Assembly: GCF_002443255.2 (NCBI RefSeq)
Contig: NW_019211456.1
Location: 18,585,557 to 18,649,556, forward strand
Length of the DNA: 64,000 nt
Reading direction: 5' to 3'
From: Varroa destructor
Taxonomy: Eukaryota > Arthropoda > Arachnida > Mesostigmata > Varroidae
Of the stretch, positions 47,309-58,397 are shown in pieces. The notes beneath the pieces were generated by a model. It saw only the letters and a list, made by a program, of their open reading frames with translations, did not search any database and was not told the DNA's origin. How positions within the stretch are numbered: position 1 is the stretch's first letter; each line of letters begins with the position of its first letter. The translations under genes were made by a program, and so were the position numbers.

Positions 47309-49249
47309 GCTATATTTAAATTAAAGTTAGATTCATACACAAAAATGCACCACTCAGTTGCCTATAAGCTTAAAATAAAAACGTCACAGAGATTATAATT
47401 TGCGTATACGGGCTCTTCGCAAAGGCCTCCAAATGATCTAAATCATAATTAGTTCAAATATTATCCTCCATATCGTAACATAGAAGCCTAGCATGTTCTA
47501 GCATAAACGACCTATTTCCATGCACAAATCAGCCAACATAATTTTTCGTTACATATCTCAATTTTCAACTTACATGGACATAGTGACGAAGAATATATCG
47601 AATTTTTCGTTGACTATACCGCTTCAATAGGGCGTTATGATATCTAAAGAACGGCCAGTAAAAAGCTGTTAATTAAGCACTTTTGAATAACAACGTTATC
47701 AGAAATTTTCCATTTTTAAAGTAGTAAAATATGATTGATGGTGAAGTTGATAAGTTGAAAAAAGACTTACTTCTGAAAGCCAGTTGATACCATATCACCG
47801 TAAAGGACAACTGGCATACCATTCGATAAAGCCCCAAATTCATGGTCAACACCGTAAATATCAACTTTTCCCTCGATTCTGAAATAAAGACATTTTGGCA
47901 AAAATACGTCCATAGTTATAGAAATTAGCAATGAGATAATACCAAAGTTAACTATTTATATTCAATATAAAAATACTCAAATGTTAATCGTGTAAGAACT
48001 TCTTATAAATATATTGTACTGTTAATTTATCTATTTACTTATCAATACATGGCTAGCATCCTAACGAACATCGACCTGTGCCGATACAATAGTTAACACA
48101 TGCAGTAATTAATATGCTGTCAGTATCCCAAAATAACGCAGCAAATATCAACTTTCATCTTAAATAACTAAGCAAAACTATAATCACGGATTATTACTGA
48201 CTTTTTATCGATGAATCGATCAATTTCATCAAGAGAACATGTGAACTCGTTACCGGGAAACTCGAGCACAAATTCACAGTCAGGAAGCTTCTTGTCACGC
48301 GCAATCTGCAAAAATCATTTATGTATAATAAGACAAAAGGGAAAAACTTGTAAACTTTAGAAGCATATAACAATACCTATCCTTTCTGTAGAAAGTTGCA
48401 CTGTCTACAATTGATAATGCAAAAATGAGTTAAACCATCAGGTGTGTATTCACCTGTTGGAAGGTTTCGACAGCCGGTGAATGCGCTCTTAAGGCGAGCG
48501 ACAACTTAAATAGTGCAAGTCTACCCTCGCTAAGTTGTCGGGAAGCCAACTCCACTATGGACTCGTACTGAAGTTTTTCGGAAGCTGAAATCCAAAGGCA
48601 ACCAAACACATTTTTATTGGTCGTCAGATGTGTTGATGCTGTCGTGGTGTGTTGTTGGCTTCTTTCCTATTTCGCCCTTCTTCTGCTTAATGAGTATTTC
48701 GTTACGCCATTAATGAATAATCCCGTATTTTCCAGAAAACATCTAAATTTGTACCCCCTTAATCTCTGAGACTGACACGAGTACATTATACAACCTTATC
48801 TGCCGTCCAGACGTATCTGTCTGCCGCTTTTTATTCCAAAGATATCCCACGTATAATGGCTGCATGGATTTGCTTTTTCGTTAGTTAATCAAACTCCACC
48901 GTGACGGCAACTGTGCCGTACATTTTGGCGGTTGATCGTATATTTAAAAAAAGTATGTCTTATCTTTCTAATCTGTGACATTACCACACAGGTTGAATAC
49001 TCAGTTTAATATATGCGATCCGCATTTGCACCATTTTATATCAGTTTATATCGGTTCGTAACTATTATTTCCTCTAAATAATAACAGCGTACCTTTGATA
49101 AAGCTTTCCAGGTCAAGAGTCTGCAGATCGGTAACAAATTTCCAAAATGAATCTGCACCATCTTCTGCAAAAAATTCTGCGGCTTCCAGGTGGAGAGGTG
49201 TGTGGTTCCAACGAGCATCCAGCGATACTGTGAGTGGTTTTTGATTTAA
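35848..49249 (-). CDS. UGGT: UDP-glucose:glycoprotein glucosyltransferase (29 coding exons, lacks the signal-peptide exon)
   Basis: The ER-lumen folding sensor: it transfers glucose from UDP-glucose to high-mannose glycans of misfolded glycoproteins so that calnexin and calreticulin rebind them. Minus-strand exons: 49249-49093, 48584-48454, 48305-48202, 47878-47771, 47643-47574, 47052-46879, 46596-46457, 46174-46039, 45553-45429, 45185-45051, 44875-44774, 44588-44441, 44294-44166, 43913-43823, 43666-43550, 43287-43172, 42995-42776, 42583-42443, 42273-41927, 41802-41630, 41420-41280, 40994-40799, 40689-40540, 40245-40145, 37856-37560, 37320-37233, 36841-36684, 36562-36331, 36108-35848. Every junction agrees in phase; the sum is 4488 bases, or 1495 residues plus TGA, close to the usual ~1500-1550. 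Thioredoxin-like domains fill the N-terminal two thirds, then a beta-sandwich, then the GT24 catalytic domain with DAD at about 1275-1277 and an HTEL end. A stretch of about 20-27 residues usual after the first thioredoxin-like domain is absent. Confidence 0.96.
36331..37856 (-). CDS. UGGT: UGGT: GT24 glucosyltransferase catalytic exons
   Basis: Exons 37856-37560, 37320-37233, 36841-36684 and 36562-36331. They encode [140 protein letters not shown] and [12 protein letters not shown]. The D-x-D motif (DAD) binds the metal and UDP-glucose; the later LDQDLPN is also a family catalytic-site motif. All expected landmarks are intact, so an active enzyme is likely. The donor after 37560 is the unusual GTTTGG, but phase and protein continuity confirm it. 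Confidence 0.97.
37857..40144 (-). other. UGGT: Largest UGGT intron (2.3 kb)
   Basis: This intron separates the beta-sandwich from the catalytic domain and joins in phase 2 (AG|T, giving Ser). I see no exon, RNA gene or long repeat in it; open frames of 60-70 codons at 38498 and 39319-39605 are not convincing. Confidence 0.6.
40145..40994 (-). CDS. UGGT: UGGT: beta-sandwich exons
   Basis: Exons 40994-40799, 40689-40540 and 40245-40145 encode [64 protein letters not shown] and [18 protein letters not shown]. This is the strongly conserved beta-rich part ahead of the catalytic domain. A 100-N gap lies in the intron just upstream (between 40995 and 41279); since both neighbouring exons join in phase, no coding sequence appears lost. 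Confidence 0.93.
41061..41160. other. Assembly gap of 100 N inside a (TA)n microsatellite
   Basis: Exactly 100 N with TA repeats on both sides (up to 41060 and from 41162). The round length marks a gap of unknown size. It lies in a UGGT intron, so the protein is unaffected. Confidence 0.97.
41280..49249 (-). CDS. UGGT: UGGT: thioredoxin-like sensor domains (exons 1-21 of those seen)
   Basis: Recognisable UGGT marks in order: [18 protein letters not shown] and [12 protein letters not shown] at the N-terminus, [44 protein letters not shown] then [98 protein letters not shown] and [11 protein letters not shown]. In the family this part forms the curved cavity that binds misfolded glycoproteins. 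A region of low conservation ([18 protein letters not shown]…) is strongly acidic. Confidence 0.93.
45851..45900. repeat. Microsatellite (TA)25
   Basis: Perfect TA repeat in a UGGT intron between exons 46174-46039 and 45553-45429. Confidence 0.95.
47280..47305. repeat. Microsatellite (TA)n
   Basis: About 13 TA units in the UGGT intron between 47574 and 47052. Confidence 0.9.
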
Positions 49250-49541
49250 CTGAAATATCGACAATGTTACGAATGAGCATTGATACAAGCATAGGACGAA
49301 TGAAGAGCTCGAACTCGTTCCGAATCTATTTCAATAGTGTACGCAAGAAAAGGGTAACGAAATGTGCAACCTGTCATATTTCAATCGCTTTGGGTAATGC
49401 TCTATTTTCACACAGCAATTGCACCTTCAATGGTAGAAACGTGTCGTCTTGTGGGCTTTGTGAGATCGATCGATTCCTTTAATAATAAGGCGTCTATGTA
49501 AGCCGATCGCATACATTGAAAGAAAATTAATGAATGCTTAC

Positions 49542-49611
49542 ATAAAGCTCGAACATATGTCTGACAGAGTAGAAGCAAAACCGAAAATACTAATTTAATT
49601 TGTTTAGCCAA
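49542..49611 (-). CDS. UGGT: Possible signal-peptide exon of UGGT, start codon unresolved
   Basis: About 290 bases upstream of the first sure UGGT exon, a minus-strand frame reads AKQIKLVFSVLLLLCQTYVR, a textbook signal-peptide profile, then a good donor (TTTAT|GTAAGC). There is no ATG in this frame: it starts at a TTG two codons after TGA, while an ATG seven bases upstream of that TTG reads MKLG then stops. The donor leaves one base over and would fit a different acceptor in the next exon (after cactcacag, giving ALLSLDARW) rather than the one giving [15 protein letters not shown] one-base sequence error or a coincidence are both possible. Confidence 0.3.
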
Positions 49612-49649
49612 GCTTCATTTTTTTAATATTCTTTAAAGGGGTTTAGTCT

Positions 49650-50930
49650 TTTTTTTTTTTTTTTTAATATATCATAAACTTAAATAAACTTTAACACTGA
49701 ATCTTAGTCCACCGTGCCCATCTGGATACAGTCGAGCTCAGTATTTAGCAACTATAGTAACTGAACCGATTTCATCGTTTTCAAACGCAACTCCCTAGGG
49801 ACGTACAAGCACAAATTATGTCAAGCGTGTTTTGTTCGACTCAAAATGTTTACTGAATGTATGTTATTGTTATTTCCACAGTAGTTGTTCATAACATTTC
49901 AGCGCCACAGCAGGTGCATCAAAAAAGCATCGTAATGGAGCGGTGTAAAAATTGCATGTACGATATAGATAGTTTATGTGTGGACATTTGGATGATATTT
50001 CAGTAAGAGTATAAAAAAGCATTTGCATTTCATGCCATTAGAACGTATACGTGTACTTTGCAGCATCACAGATAGATATTGGCGACGAAAATGAAAAAAA
50101 GGAGATTCTGAAGTAGTAGAAGGTACAACGCACGAAACGATTTTCTTTATATAGGCGAATGTATTTCTATACCTCTGCTTACCAGAAAAGCAGAGCTGAA
50201 ATAAAAAGCAAATTCATGCAGACAAACTTTACGGAAATGACAATATGCATTGAAACCAAATTTATAGGAGCATTCAGGATTAGATATAGCGAAAACCGAA
50301 ACCCGTCAGTTTACTAGCTAGGGTTCAGACGATGTGCAAATTAGCTTTTAACATGGTTAGCATTAGTTCTTTTTTTGTTACGAATTATGTAAATCTATAT
50401 ACAAACCTTGCCAAGTACCGCATAAGCTAGAGACGTAAGTAGTAAACAGGAAAAAACATTCCGAACTGTACTCTGGCGGGGACCAGATGATTTCCAGATA
50501 AATATCGCAGAACTCATCGTGAGGTGTCGTGTTCGATTGATGGCAATCGAACGTAAGGCGAACGCACCAGTAGTATTCTAGTGGCTTTTTGTTTCTACAT
50601 CATCACGACTCGATTGAGATCAGGTGTTTGTCTACTTGAATTTGATGAGATAATATCACAGATCAAACGAACAACGAGAGTAATTATTTGTGAGAGCAGC
50701 ACATCCACGCACGCACACATACAAAACTAAAGTCAGTACACCAAATAACCACTTATATACTATACGTGTTACTCGTCTATAGAAGATCTTGTCAGCACTG
50801 GATATGGGATGTTATTAGCAAGTTACGCCGCTCTATGCTAAACACCCAGTATGATTATAGTTACACGCCTGTAACGGATTTATAGCGCTCTCTACATGTA
50901 TGCATAAGGCAAGCGAGACAGAAATGTTAG
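49650..50930. other. Non-coding stretch upstream of UGGT
   Basis: An oligo-T run near 49649-49666, then AT-rich DNA with no recognisable exon. A perfect nine-base hairpin sits at 50531-50552. This region may hold the first UGGT intron and 5' UTR. Confidence 0.4.
50531..50552. repeat. Short perfect hairpin
   Basis: GTTCGATTG (50531-50539) and CAATCGAAC (50544-50552) are exact reverse complements around an ATGG loop. Confidence 0.7.
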
Positions 50931-50989
50931 ACGGCTGGTTCGAAACCACAAGAGCACATTTACGCGACTAGAGTCGCTTCACTGTACTG

Positions 50990-51095
50990 ACTTGTCGACC
51001 CTTCTTTTTTTTTCCGTCTACCACGGAGCCTAACTACCGCTTCGAGCGACCGCTGCGCCTACCATGGTACCGACAACCGGCCAATCAGCGTATGC
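50990..51095. promoter_or_regulatory. GC-richer patch with CCAAT box, possible UGGT promoter
   Basis: A locally GC-rich stretch (…CGCTTCGAGCGACCGCTGCGCC…) carries CCAATCAG at 51081-51088, an NF-Y-type element that works in either orientation. It lies 1.8 kb upstream of the first sure UGGT exon, on the correct side. The direction of transcription is an inference. Confidence 0.25.
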
Positions 51096-51109
51096 CAGCA
51101 AGAGTGCTT

Positions 51110-54100
51110 GTTCTGTTTTATGCTGTTTACAAACATCTGCAGGATGGAGCAGACGGAATTGGCGGCAGCATGAAAAAGATAACGGTGGATCAAGCAAATC
51201 GTGTTAAGTAATTACTACGTTTTAATGTTGATAGTCATGTACAACGTAAAGTATAGGATAACTTTTGTGGGGTCTGTGCAAAGTAAGTATTAAACGGGTG
51301 CTTCAACCGTGTTGGGCTAAATATAAAATGCACAGCTTTAGTCAAATACATAGAAAAATTCCATAAGCGATGCTGGAAACAATCGATAAAAACATGTTCG
51401 AAAATGTTACGCAATGAGAACGCAGCTTTGTACATCAGTACCCTGCCACATCAGCTAGAACGTATACTGGACTGCAAGAACCTGACCCCAATAGTTATTA
51501 GAAAGTTAGAAATTTGTGTTTCGAACGTGCATCGATGCAAAGATAATGCGTATCTTTCTAAAAATAAAATCCTGACAAGCGGAATTTTGAATGTTTCAAA
51601 TGAAAACGATTCCTGCAAAGTGTAACTGAAGAATAACTATTTTCGAAGATTTTACGATAACGGTAGATTGCGGTTTCGTTGAGAAGGCACATCTAAATTC
51701 GAAGTACGTCTTTTCATTTAGGCTAAAGTTTGAGTTCAGTTGCAACGGAATGTTTAATTGCAAGCGACATACTATTCAGCCCTGCTAGACTGCATAAACG
51801 TTAACCCGCTGAAAATAAAAATGCGGTATCTTTTTTGTTACAGGTCGTATGAGGTTTTGTCGTAGAAGTTTTTCTCGCCAATTGTCGCTTTTTGCTTACC
51901 AATTGATTGTCGTATGGTCCACGAATAAAACCGAAACGCCTGGTCTATTTACTACTTTTATGTTACCCTTATGCGATCTCAGATTAACTGCATAATGGAA
52001 AGGAAGCTCACAGAATGAGGATATAGGAGTTTTTTGCGCAGATAATACTCAAAAAACTTCATAATTAAATTTTTTATACTCCTAGGTAGCCAAACCAACG
52101 TGCCTTGAATTTATTTGCATTTATGCGGTAAAGTTATAAATGCAGCGCGTGTTTATTAACGGCAGTCAGTTACCTATAAAGATTACAGAGCAACGACAAG
52201 TCAATGAAGAGGTCGCCTTGAAAATTGTGTTTTTTTTCAACATATTTCAATGTGTATGCTGCTGGTACTGGACATTTCTGTCGTCTCCTCATATAAATAC
52301 TCACCACTAAAACTGACGGTGATAAGCTCTTTTTATTTATAGCAAGCTGTCATTTTAGTCACTTACTTAGTCGATTCTACAATGTAACCTTTACATTTAT
52401 ATAACAATTGGCACGGCAATTGCTTCCTGCAAAAGAAAGCCAGAGGCAAAACAGAAGTACTCCATCCTTCACTCGGCGAATGATAGTTTTATATACAATA
52501 CAATCGATAGTGCAAACGTTTTGGCGGATCAGCCATTAATTTTGTTTATACGAATGATTTGGATTGCTACCTGTATAGATGCTTAAATTAGAATCAATGC
52601 TGTAGACGCGAAGAAAAGACGCATGCAATGATGGCTAATGTGGAGCTTGAAGCGAATCCCACGGCAAGCACCTGTTGCTTCCATAGCTATACGGAATTTG
52701 TCGGGTTTGTTTTAGCCAACTTTGAACTATTTAAACGATAAAAAAAAATTCATTGATGGCTTAATCAGCGGTCATTATTAATCTATTCTACACATTTTTT
52801 CTCCCAGCCAAATATAACGCAAACGTTCAAACACAAATTGGCTTTTTGGTCGGCCAGATTTTGCTACTTCAAATGCTCTTAGCTTTTTAGATTTCAAAAC
52901 CCCATGTATCGTATTAATAAATTCTAGTGCTAATCGTCCGCCCTCGTCCCGGCTTTCTCAATTGCTAAGCGCTTACTTAAACTATCTCTATACGCACTCA
53001 AAGCGTATGACCTTTAATGAACATAGTTGTCTGATGAAAGATCATTGGTTAGATCAATCGCGATTACAAAATATTATTCTTCAATAATCTTTTCATTTTC
53101 TATGAAAAACTTCTACAGGCGCAAACAAGAGAAGCAGAGTAGTTATACAATATAGCATATGTTGACGATGTTTTGGCACCTCTGACCTCTAGATCCAGTT
53201 CTATGTACCTTTATATATAAGACATAGTTAAGCCCCTTAAGGTAGAACGGCATATTCTGTATGTGTACACATATATCTTTAAAAAATTATTTTTTAAAAA
53301 GCACTGTTCCGGTAGTTGATAGTATAATATTCCGAATTATCGTTATTCGGATAGCACGACCAAACGGCGGGGTTGGGGGGAGGAGGGGGAGGGGGTGGTT
53401 GGTAGGCCGGAACATCATGGCCCTGATAAAAAAAATGAACGATCGAGACAGCAGTACTTTACTCTTGTCCGAAATAGTGGAAAAGATAGCGATAAATGGA
53501 CTATGGCCAGTTATGCCGCACCGACTGGCGGGATTTTGTTGCGAAGTTGTACAGGTTTAAAACAGCGGCCCAAATTGCACTACGCCGTAGATACGTAGCA
53601 AAAGTAAGAGGCAGACGACAAATAGACAGACAGTAAAATTGTTGAGACGCTTTTTGTAAACGCCCAAACAACCTTGAAGCATAACGCTGTTTTTTTGTTT
53701 ATTTAAGCGGTTGATGATGATGATGGTATCTTTGCTATTGTCACTGACACGCGATCTGGCCGAGGTCAAATAGTTTTACGAAACTGGTGGAAAAATAAAA
53801 GTATGTATTCGCGGATCGTTGTGCCTTTGTAAGTGAGTGTGTTTCTCTATAAAAATTTGCAATTTACAGTATTTATTTGTCTGGGGCATGAGCGTTGCGG
53901 GCTAACTATTTTTTCAAGTCGCCACGAAGAATTATTACACCTTAGTCGATGGGCTTCACCGATTTGGTTATTGCACTTCAATAAGCATATGGCTTAACAG
54001 TTTTGTATAAGTGAAGTCGCCTTACTAGTTCAAAGCAAAAGAAAACAATGTAAGGTATAATCAACGTTTGTACTTATTACAGAAATATAGCAACTTGTGA

Positions 54101-57100
54101 TCTGATTTGCACGCATAGTATGCGAGAGAGTGTATATGCGTATACGTTGATAGATCGGTTACTTCATGCACCTTGCAAACTTTTTTTTCTCTTTTATGAG
54201 GAATAGAGCGGTTAGTCAGAGAGTCTGCTTCTTCATATATTCGATGTTCCATCCCGGATGATTGAGCTTATGAAACAAAAAACGTTTGCTAAAGATCCAG
54301 TGTAACAAGCGAACAGTGCTATATGTAGATAAGCACCGGATTCTGGGTTGGGCTGTTTACTGCTCATTCAATGAATCGCCTTGAAGCTAAGCCAACGAAT
54401 TTTTTTGCTCTAGCAGGTGATTGCTGATTTCATCTCGCCTCGCTCACTCTAAATTTCGACATCTGTCGGAAATAGTTTGTATATAAGTAAAATCAAAATG
54501 CCCAACGGAATGAGGAATATGATCTCCTGCTGTTTAAATGCTGTCAAGCTCGGCGTGCGCTGTGGTCTAGCGTTTGCTGGCTATAAATTGAACTCGGAGC
54601 TCTTTAGGTTTATAGGTGCCCCAAAAACTAGGTGGGATTATCACGTGACAGATCCTACACTGGTTTAAGCATACAGTTTTAATCGTAGTGCGTTTGATGT
54701 ATAAACGACGTATTTACCAATGCATCGATCCTCCACGACGATGCTCATACGGGCTAAGTCAGGCATCTGCTCAAAAAATAACGACCGATAGCGGCCTTTT
54801 CTGTCGCTTTCTGACAACCGTCAATGACGTCCAGAAGCGGGACAGCGGTCGCGGTGTCAGACATCCTGACCCCTTGAGAGCCCTTATCGCCGGCTTTTTA
54901 CATCCTTAATTTTTGACAGCCACATGATGACAGCAACAACAAAAATAATAAACAAGCCCCAAACCTTTGTATCTACAACAACGGCCAGCGTAACGTGCGT
55001 TTCTTAATTATATAATACCATTATGTTACACAGACAACTAACTGACAGCGCGACGGGGAGCTTCGGAAGGTCAATCCGGCTATAAATTCAACACACACTA
55101 TAGGGAACGCCGCTTGAACAATTCTCACTAATGTCAATAGGAGTGACTATAATTTTTGCGATGCAAACACTGTTAGCAGCGACATGAAAAACCCTGACAA
55201 AAACAAGTCAGGCTGGAATAGGCAAAAGAGATGACTTCGTATAGTTCATGGACTGAACGGCTTTCGCTCTCGGTAGGGTTAATAGCGTGTGACCATGACC
55301 AAATAGCAATGCCTTTTTCGTGGACAAACGTTCAAATACACTAGCAGACCGACGGCTAGCTTATATTGTATTCTTTTCTCACTCAGACCTTGATATGAAG
55401 TGATGGATTTAGAGATGCATTAGCTGGCTCAAGGCCAAAAACAGGTTGAAGCCGTATGTATACGTCATGCTCATTCTTCTCATGTTTACTACAAGTACTG
55501 TACGAATAATCATAGCCAGCTGGGTAGTTATGGCTATTTTAAATCCCATATAATAGCCCCAGTTAACGGGTATGCGACACAGATGTGACAAAGCGGGACA
55601 TGGTCATTTCTGTAATGTTGGTGTACATCATAAACCCGTTTTGTGCACGCGTCAGTCGACGCAGAAACTGACATTTAAACAAACGTCTAACAGCGTTATG
55701 ATTTAAGAAAAAAAAAACAGGCACACTTGGCCTTCGATGATTGCTTACACGGCTAGGACCGCCTCTGGGAAAGCAAGCATTCGTTTCTTAAACCTCTCCA
55801 TGAGAATTAACCTACAAAATATGTGTCATATAAAGAAAGGTTTCCACATAGCTTGTATCTGGAAGGTAATACCCATATATTTAAGCCCGTGTAAAAACCT
55901 GTCTTAAGGCACCCAGCAATCCAACAACTAGAATGACGTCAGCCGTTAGATTCCGGCAGCGGCAGTAGCCAGCACATGAAATCGCTATCTCGAATCAGCT
56001 AATTGCAAGTCAGGTACTCGTATGCGTGAGTTTGCTGAGAGAAGTCTACATTTAGTATGAAAAGTAATTGGAGGTAAACTACAACTAGTGACTTCAATGA
56101 TGGCCAGTTGCCAGTTCGTCCAACAAATTGTCGTGTTTGTACTCTAATGGTCCGTTGTTGAGATAAGTTTGGTTGCTGCATACAGGCAGCCACAAAACAG
56201 CTCATCTATTTAAAATTGAACTATCGAAACGTATGAACGCATGCATCACGTTAAATGATGATACCATGTGCAATTAGAAGTTTATTCATGTTACTTTCAG
56301 CAAAAATTTGTCAATTCACTTCTCATTTTTATTGGCAACGAATGACGTTGGAAGACGAAGTCTCTTGCTGTGAGGTTATCAGCATCGCAATCGTTTCCTG
56401 CTTTCTCCTTCAGAAAGAACTCGGATTCACACAGCATCTTGTATCCCAAACGGCGAAAGATTACCGATTCTTGGGAAGCTGCGTGCTTCCCTCACCTATC
56501 TTGTTACATCGTAGTGAAAGCAGTAAGAAGCGAAGCTATTGAGATTGGGCATCAAAATCACTTCAATAAAAAAGGTGTTAGACATTTTAATGCTGACCTG
56601 TGGGGTAAACTCATAGTGTATGGACTCACCATAACATTCAGGTAATAATGAGGAGCAGCAACTATTGTAAACTATCTCGGGGCCATACATAGGGGGAGAT
56701 TCGAGTTGGTTCTGCATTGTTAGACTGCCCTGGACGTAAGTCCTTGAAGATAAAAAGCTGCGCGTTAGAAAATAAATCAGACAATACTTGTTCACTGATC
56801 GCTGTTGTTTGTCTGCTAGCCTCTAGAGTAATAGCCTACCCTGGCTTTTAGACACAAAAATTGTGTATATCTTACGGAATGATCACGGCAACCATTACTA
56901 TATAGATAAAGGTTTTGAAACAGGCAGATAATTATGTTTTATATAATCCTTAATTTCATTGGTGCGTGTAACAAGATATAGCGTAGAGCACTAGTGCCTG
57001 TTTTTAAAAATACGTACTTGTAGTAACATATCAGATTTACAGATGAAACTAAGATCAACAGTGTTTGTTTTTTTAAAAAAATTTTGAGGCTGTGATCAGC

Positions 57101-57570
57101 TGGCACTAATTAGTCTCGACTCCACGTAGCCAATTAAGGAATAAACATATTCACTACTGGGGCGAAGTCAAACGCCTGCGACCAGGTAATCGATATAGGA
57201 CTTTAATTTGCTAATTCCAATTTTTCATTCAGCGGTAGTAAAATGTATCTACCGCGAAACAGGGCCCTTAGGATCAATGGGTGCATACCAAACCCTATTG
57301 CAGGTGACGGGTGTACATACACAACTTACGTCAGCTTGAAAATTCTGTCTAAATTAGATTCTTTTTATTCGTATTAAACTTTTGAATTTAACCTGTTGAG
57401 TAAAAACGGTTCAACTTTTATATGTCGTAAAAGACCTGCACGATAAAATATGTCTAGTTTAAGATCCAGACCATTACTATGCCGTTTCCTAGAAAATCAT
57501 AAATACATTATATATGTGTTCGACAAACACTGAGTGTCGTTTTTACCTAACGCCTAATGCATGTTCTTAT
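51110..57570. other. Intergenic stretch, no gene recognised
   Basis: More than 6 kb without a recognisable exon on either strand. Open frames of 60-100 codons (for example 51404-51625, 54477-54668, 54688-54909, 56255-56542) look random or lack splice borders. It contains the G-run tract at 53368-53400. Confidence 0.5.
53368..53400 (+). repeat. G-run tract with G-quadruplex potential
   Basis: Runs GGGG, GGGGGG, GGGGG and GGGGG separated by one to three bases on the plus strand; a second example of the type at 30800-30826. Confidence 0.75.
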
Positions 57571-57582
57571 AATATATCACCA

Positions 57583-57609
57583 GCGGATATAATATCTTAT
57601 TATATCCGC
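57583..57609. repeat. Perfect hairpin 1 (12-base arms, TCT loop)
   Basis: GCGGATATAATA (57583-57594) and TATTATATCCGC (57598-57609) are exact reverse complements with a three-base loop. Confidence 0.85.
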
Positions 57610-57670
57610 CGATGGCTGTTTTGTAGCGAGCCTAATATCAAGGGCAATTCTGCGTGAGTCGCGTATTCGA

Positions 57671-57699
57671 ATCTAGATACCACATGGTGGTATCTAGAT
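57671..57699. repeat. Perfect hairpin 2 (13-base arms, ATG loop)
   Basis: ATCTAGATACCAC (57671-57683) and GTGGTATCTAGAT (57687-57699) are exact reverse complements with a three-base loop, only 62 bases from hairpin 1. A pair like this suggests a small non-autonomous element or a structured transcript. Confidence 0.85.
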
Positions 57700-57945
57700 A
57701 TGTGAAGATGTTTCATAGAGATCTAATGAATGAATATCTACTCTAACGAATCCGCATACAAGTTTCAAAGCTGTTAATGTGCGGTCCTAGAATCGAAAAA
57801 AACCGCGGAGGCGGAAGTGTAACCTGAATCGCACCAAAGGTGCAGGCCTAAATTATGTAAAGGATATGAAACGTGCACGAAAAATGATGGACATTACTTG
57901 AGGCACTTGACCTGTTGGCAAAAGCGAGCGATGTTTCTTAAATGA

Positions 57946-58018
57946 GGTAAGATGCTACAGTTAATGCTAACACTGCCAAAACTGAAGAGTCGTGGTTCAA
58001 GTCTTAAGATACTCGAGA
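57946..58018 (+). pseudogene. Weak tRNA-like / SINE-head-like sequence
   Basis: TGCTACAGTTAATGC (57953-57967) resembles a tRNA A box and GGTTCAAGTC (57994-58003) a B box, at a tRNA-like spacing. The acceptor and T stems do not pair, so it is not a working tRNA. It could be a decayed tRNA-derived SINE or chance. Confidence 0.2.
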
Positions 58019-58397
58019 ACCGGAAACTGTGACTTAGGGTAGGTCAAAGAAAAACGTTTTCACCACTTAGTCATTTTTGGATCAGTTATACTACCAAGTG
58101 GCCATTCTTAATCATTTTGCCAAAAACAGTTACATACTTCGAGATTCACTAGCGATTTGTACGAACACTACTCAAAGTGTTGTTGTTTCTATAACTGTTC
58201 CCTCCAGACACTTCAGTTTCGACGGACTGTATTAGAGGTCATTACGTATGCAAGAAATCCAAGGAAGCTGAACACCGCCTTTCAAATAACAAGTTACGAC
58301 ACTGAGAAAAAATGGCACAACTTAGAAGTATTTTGTGTTATCTTTTGAGAAAGCAAAATACAAGATAGGTTGATGTCGCCATAAATGTCGTGCGAAG

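Noticed and set aside
54477..54668. TATATAAG followed closely by ATG and a 57-codon frame
   Set aside because: The TATA-like element is too close to the ATG to drive it, and the protein is unrecognised.
56255..56795. Overlapping open frames of 91-99 codons on both strands
   Set aside because: Mutually overlapping, no consistent codon pattern, no splice borders.
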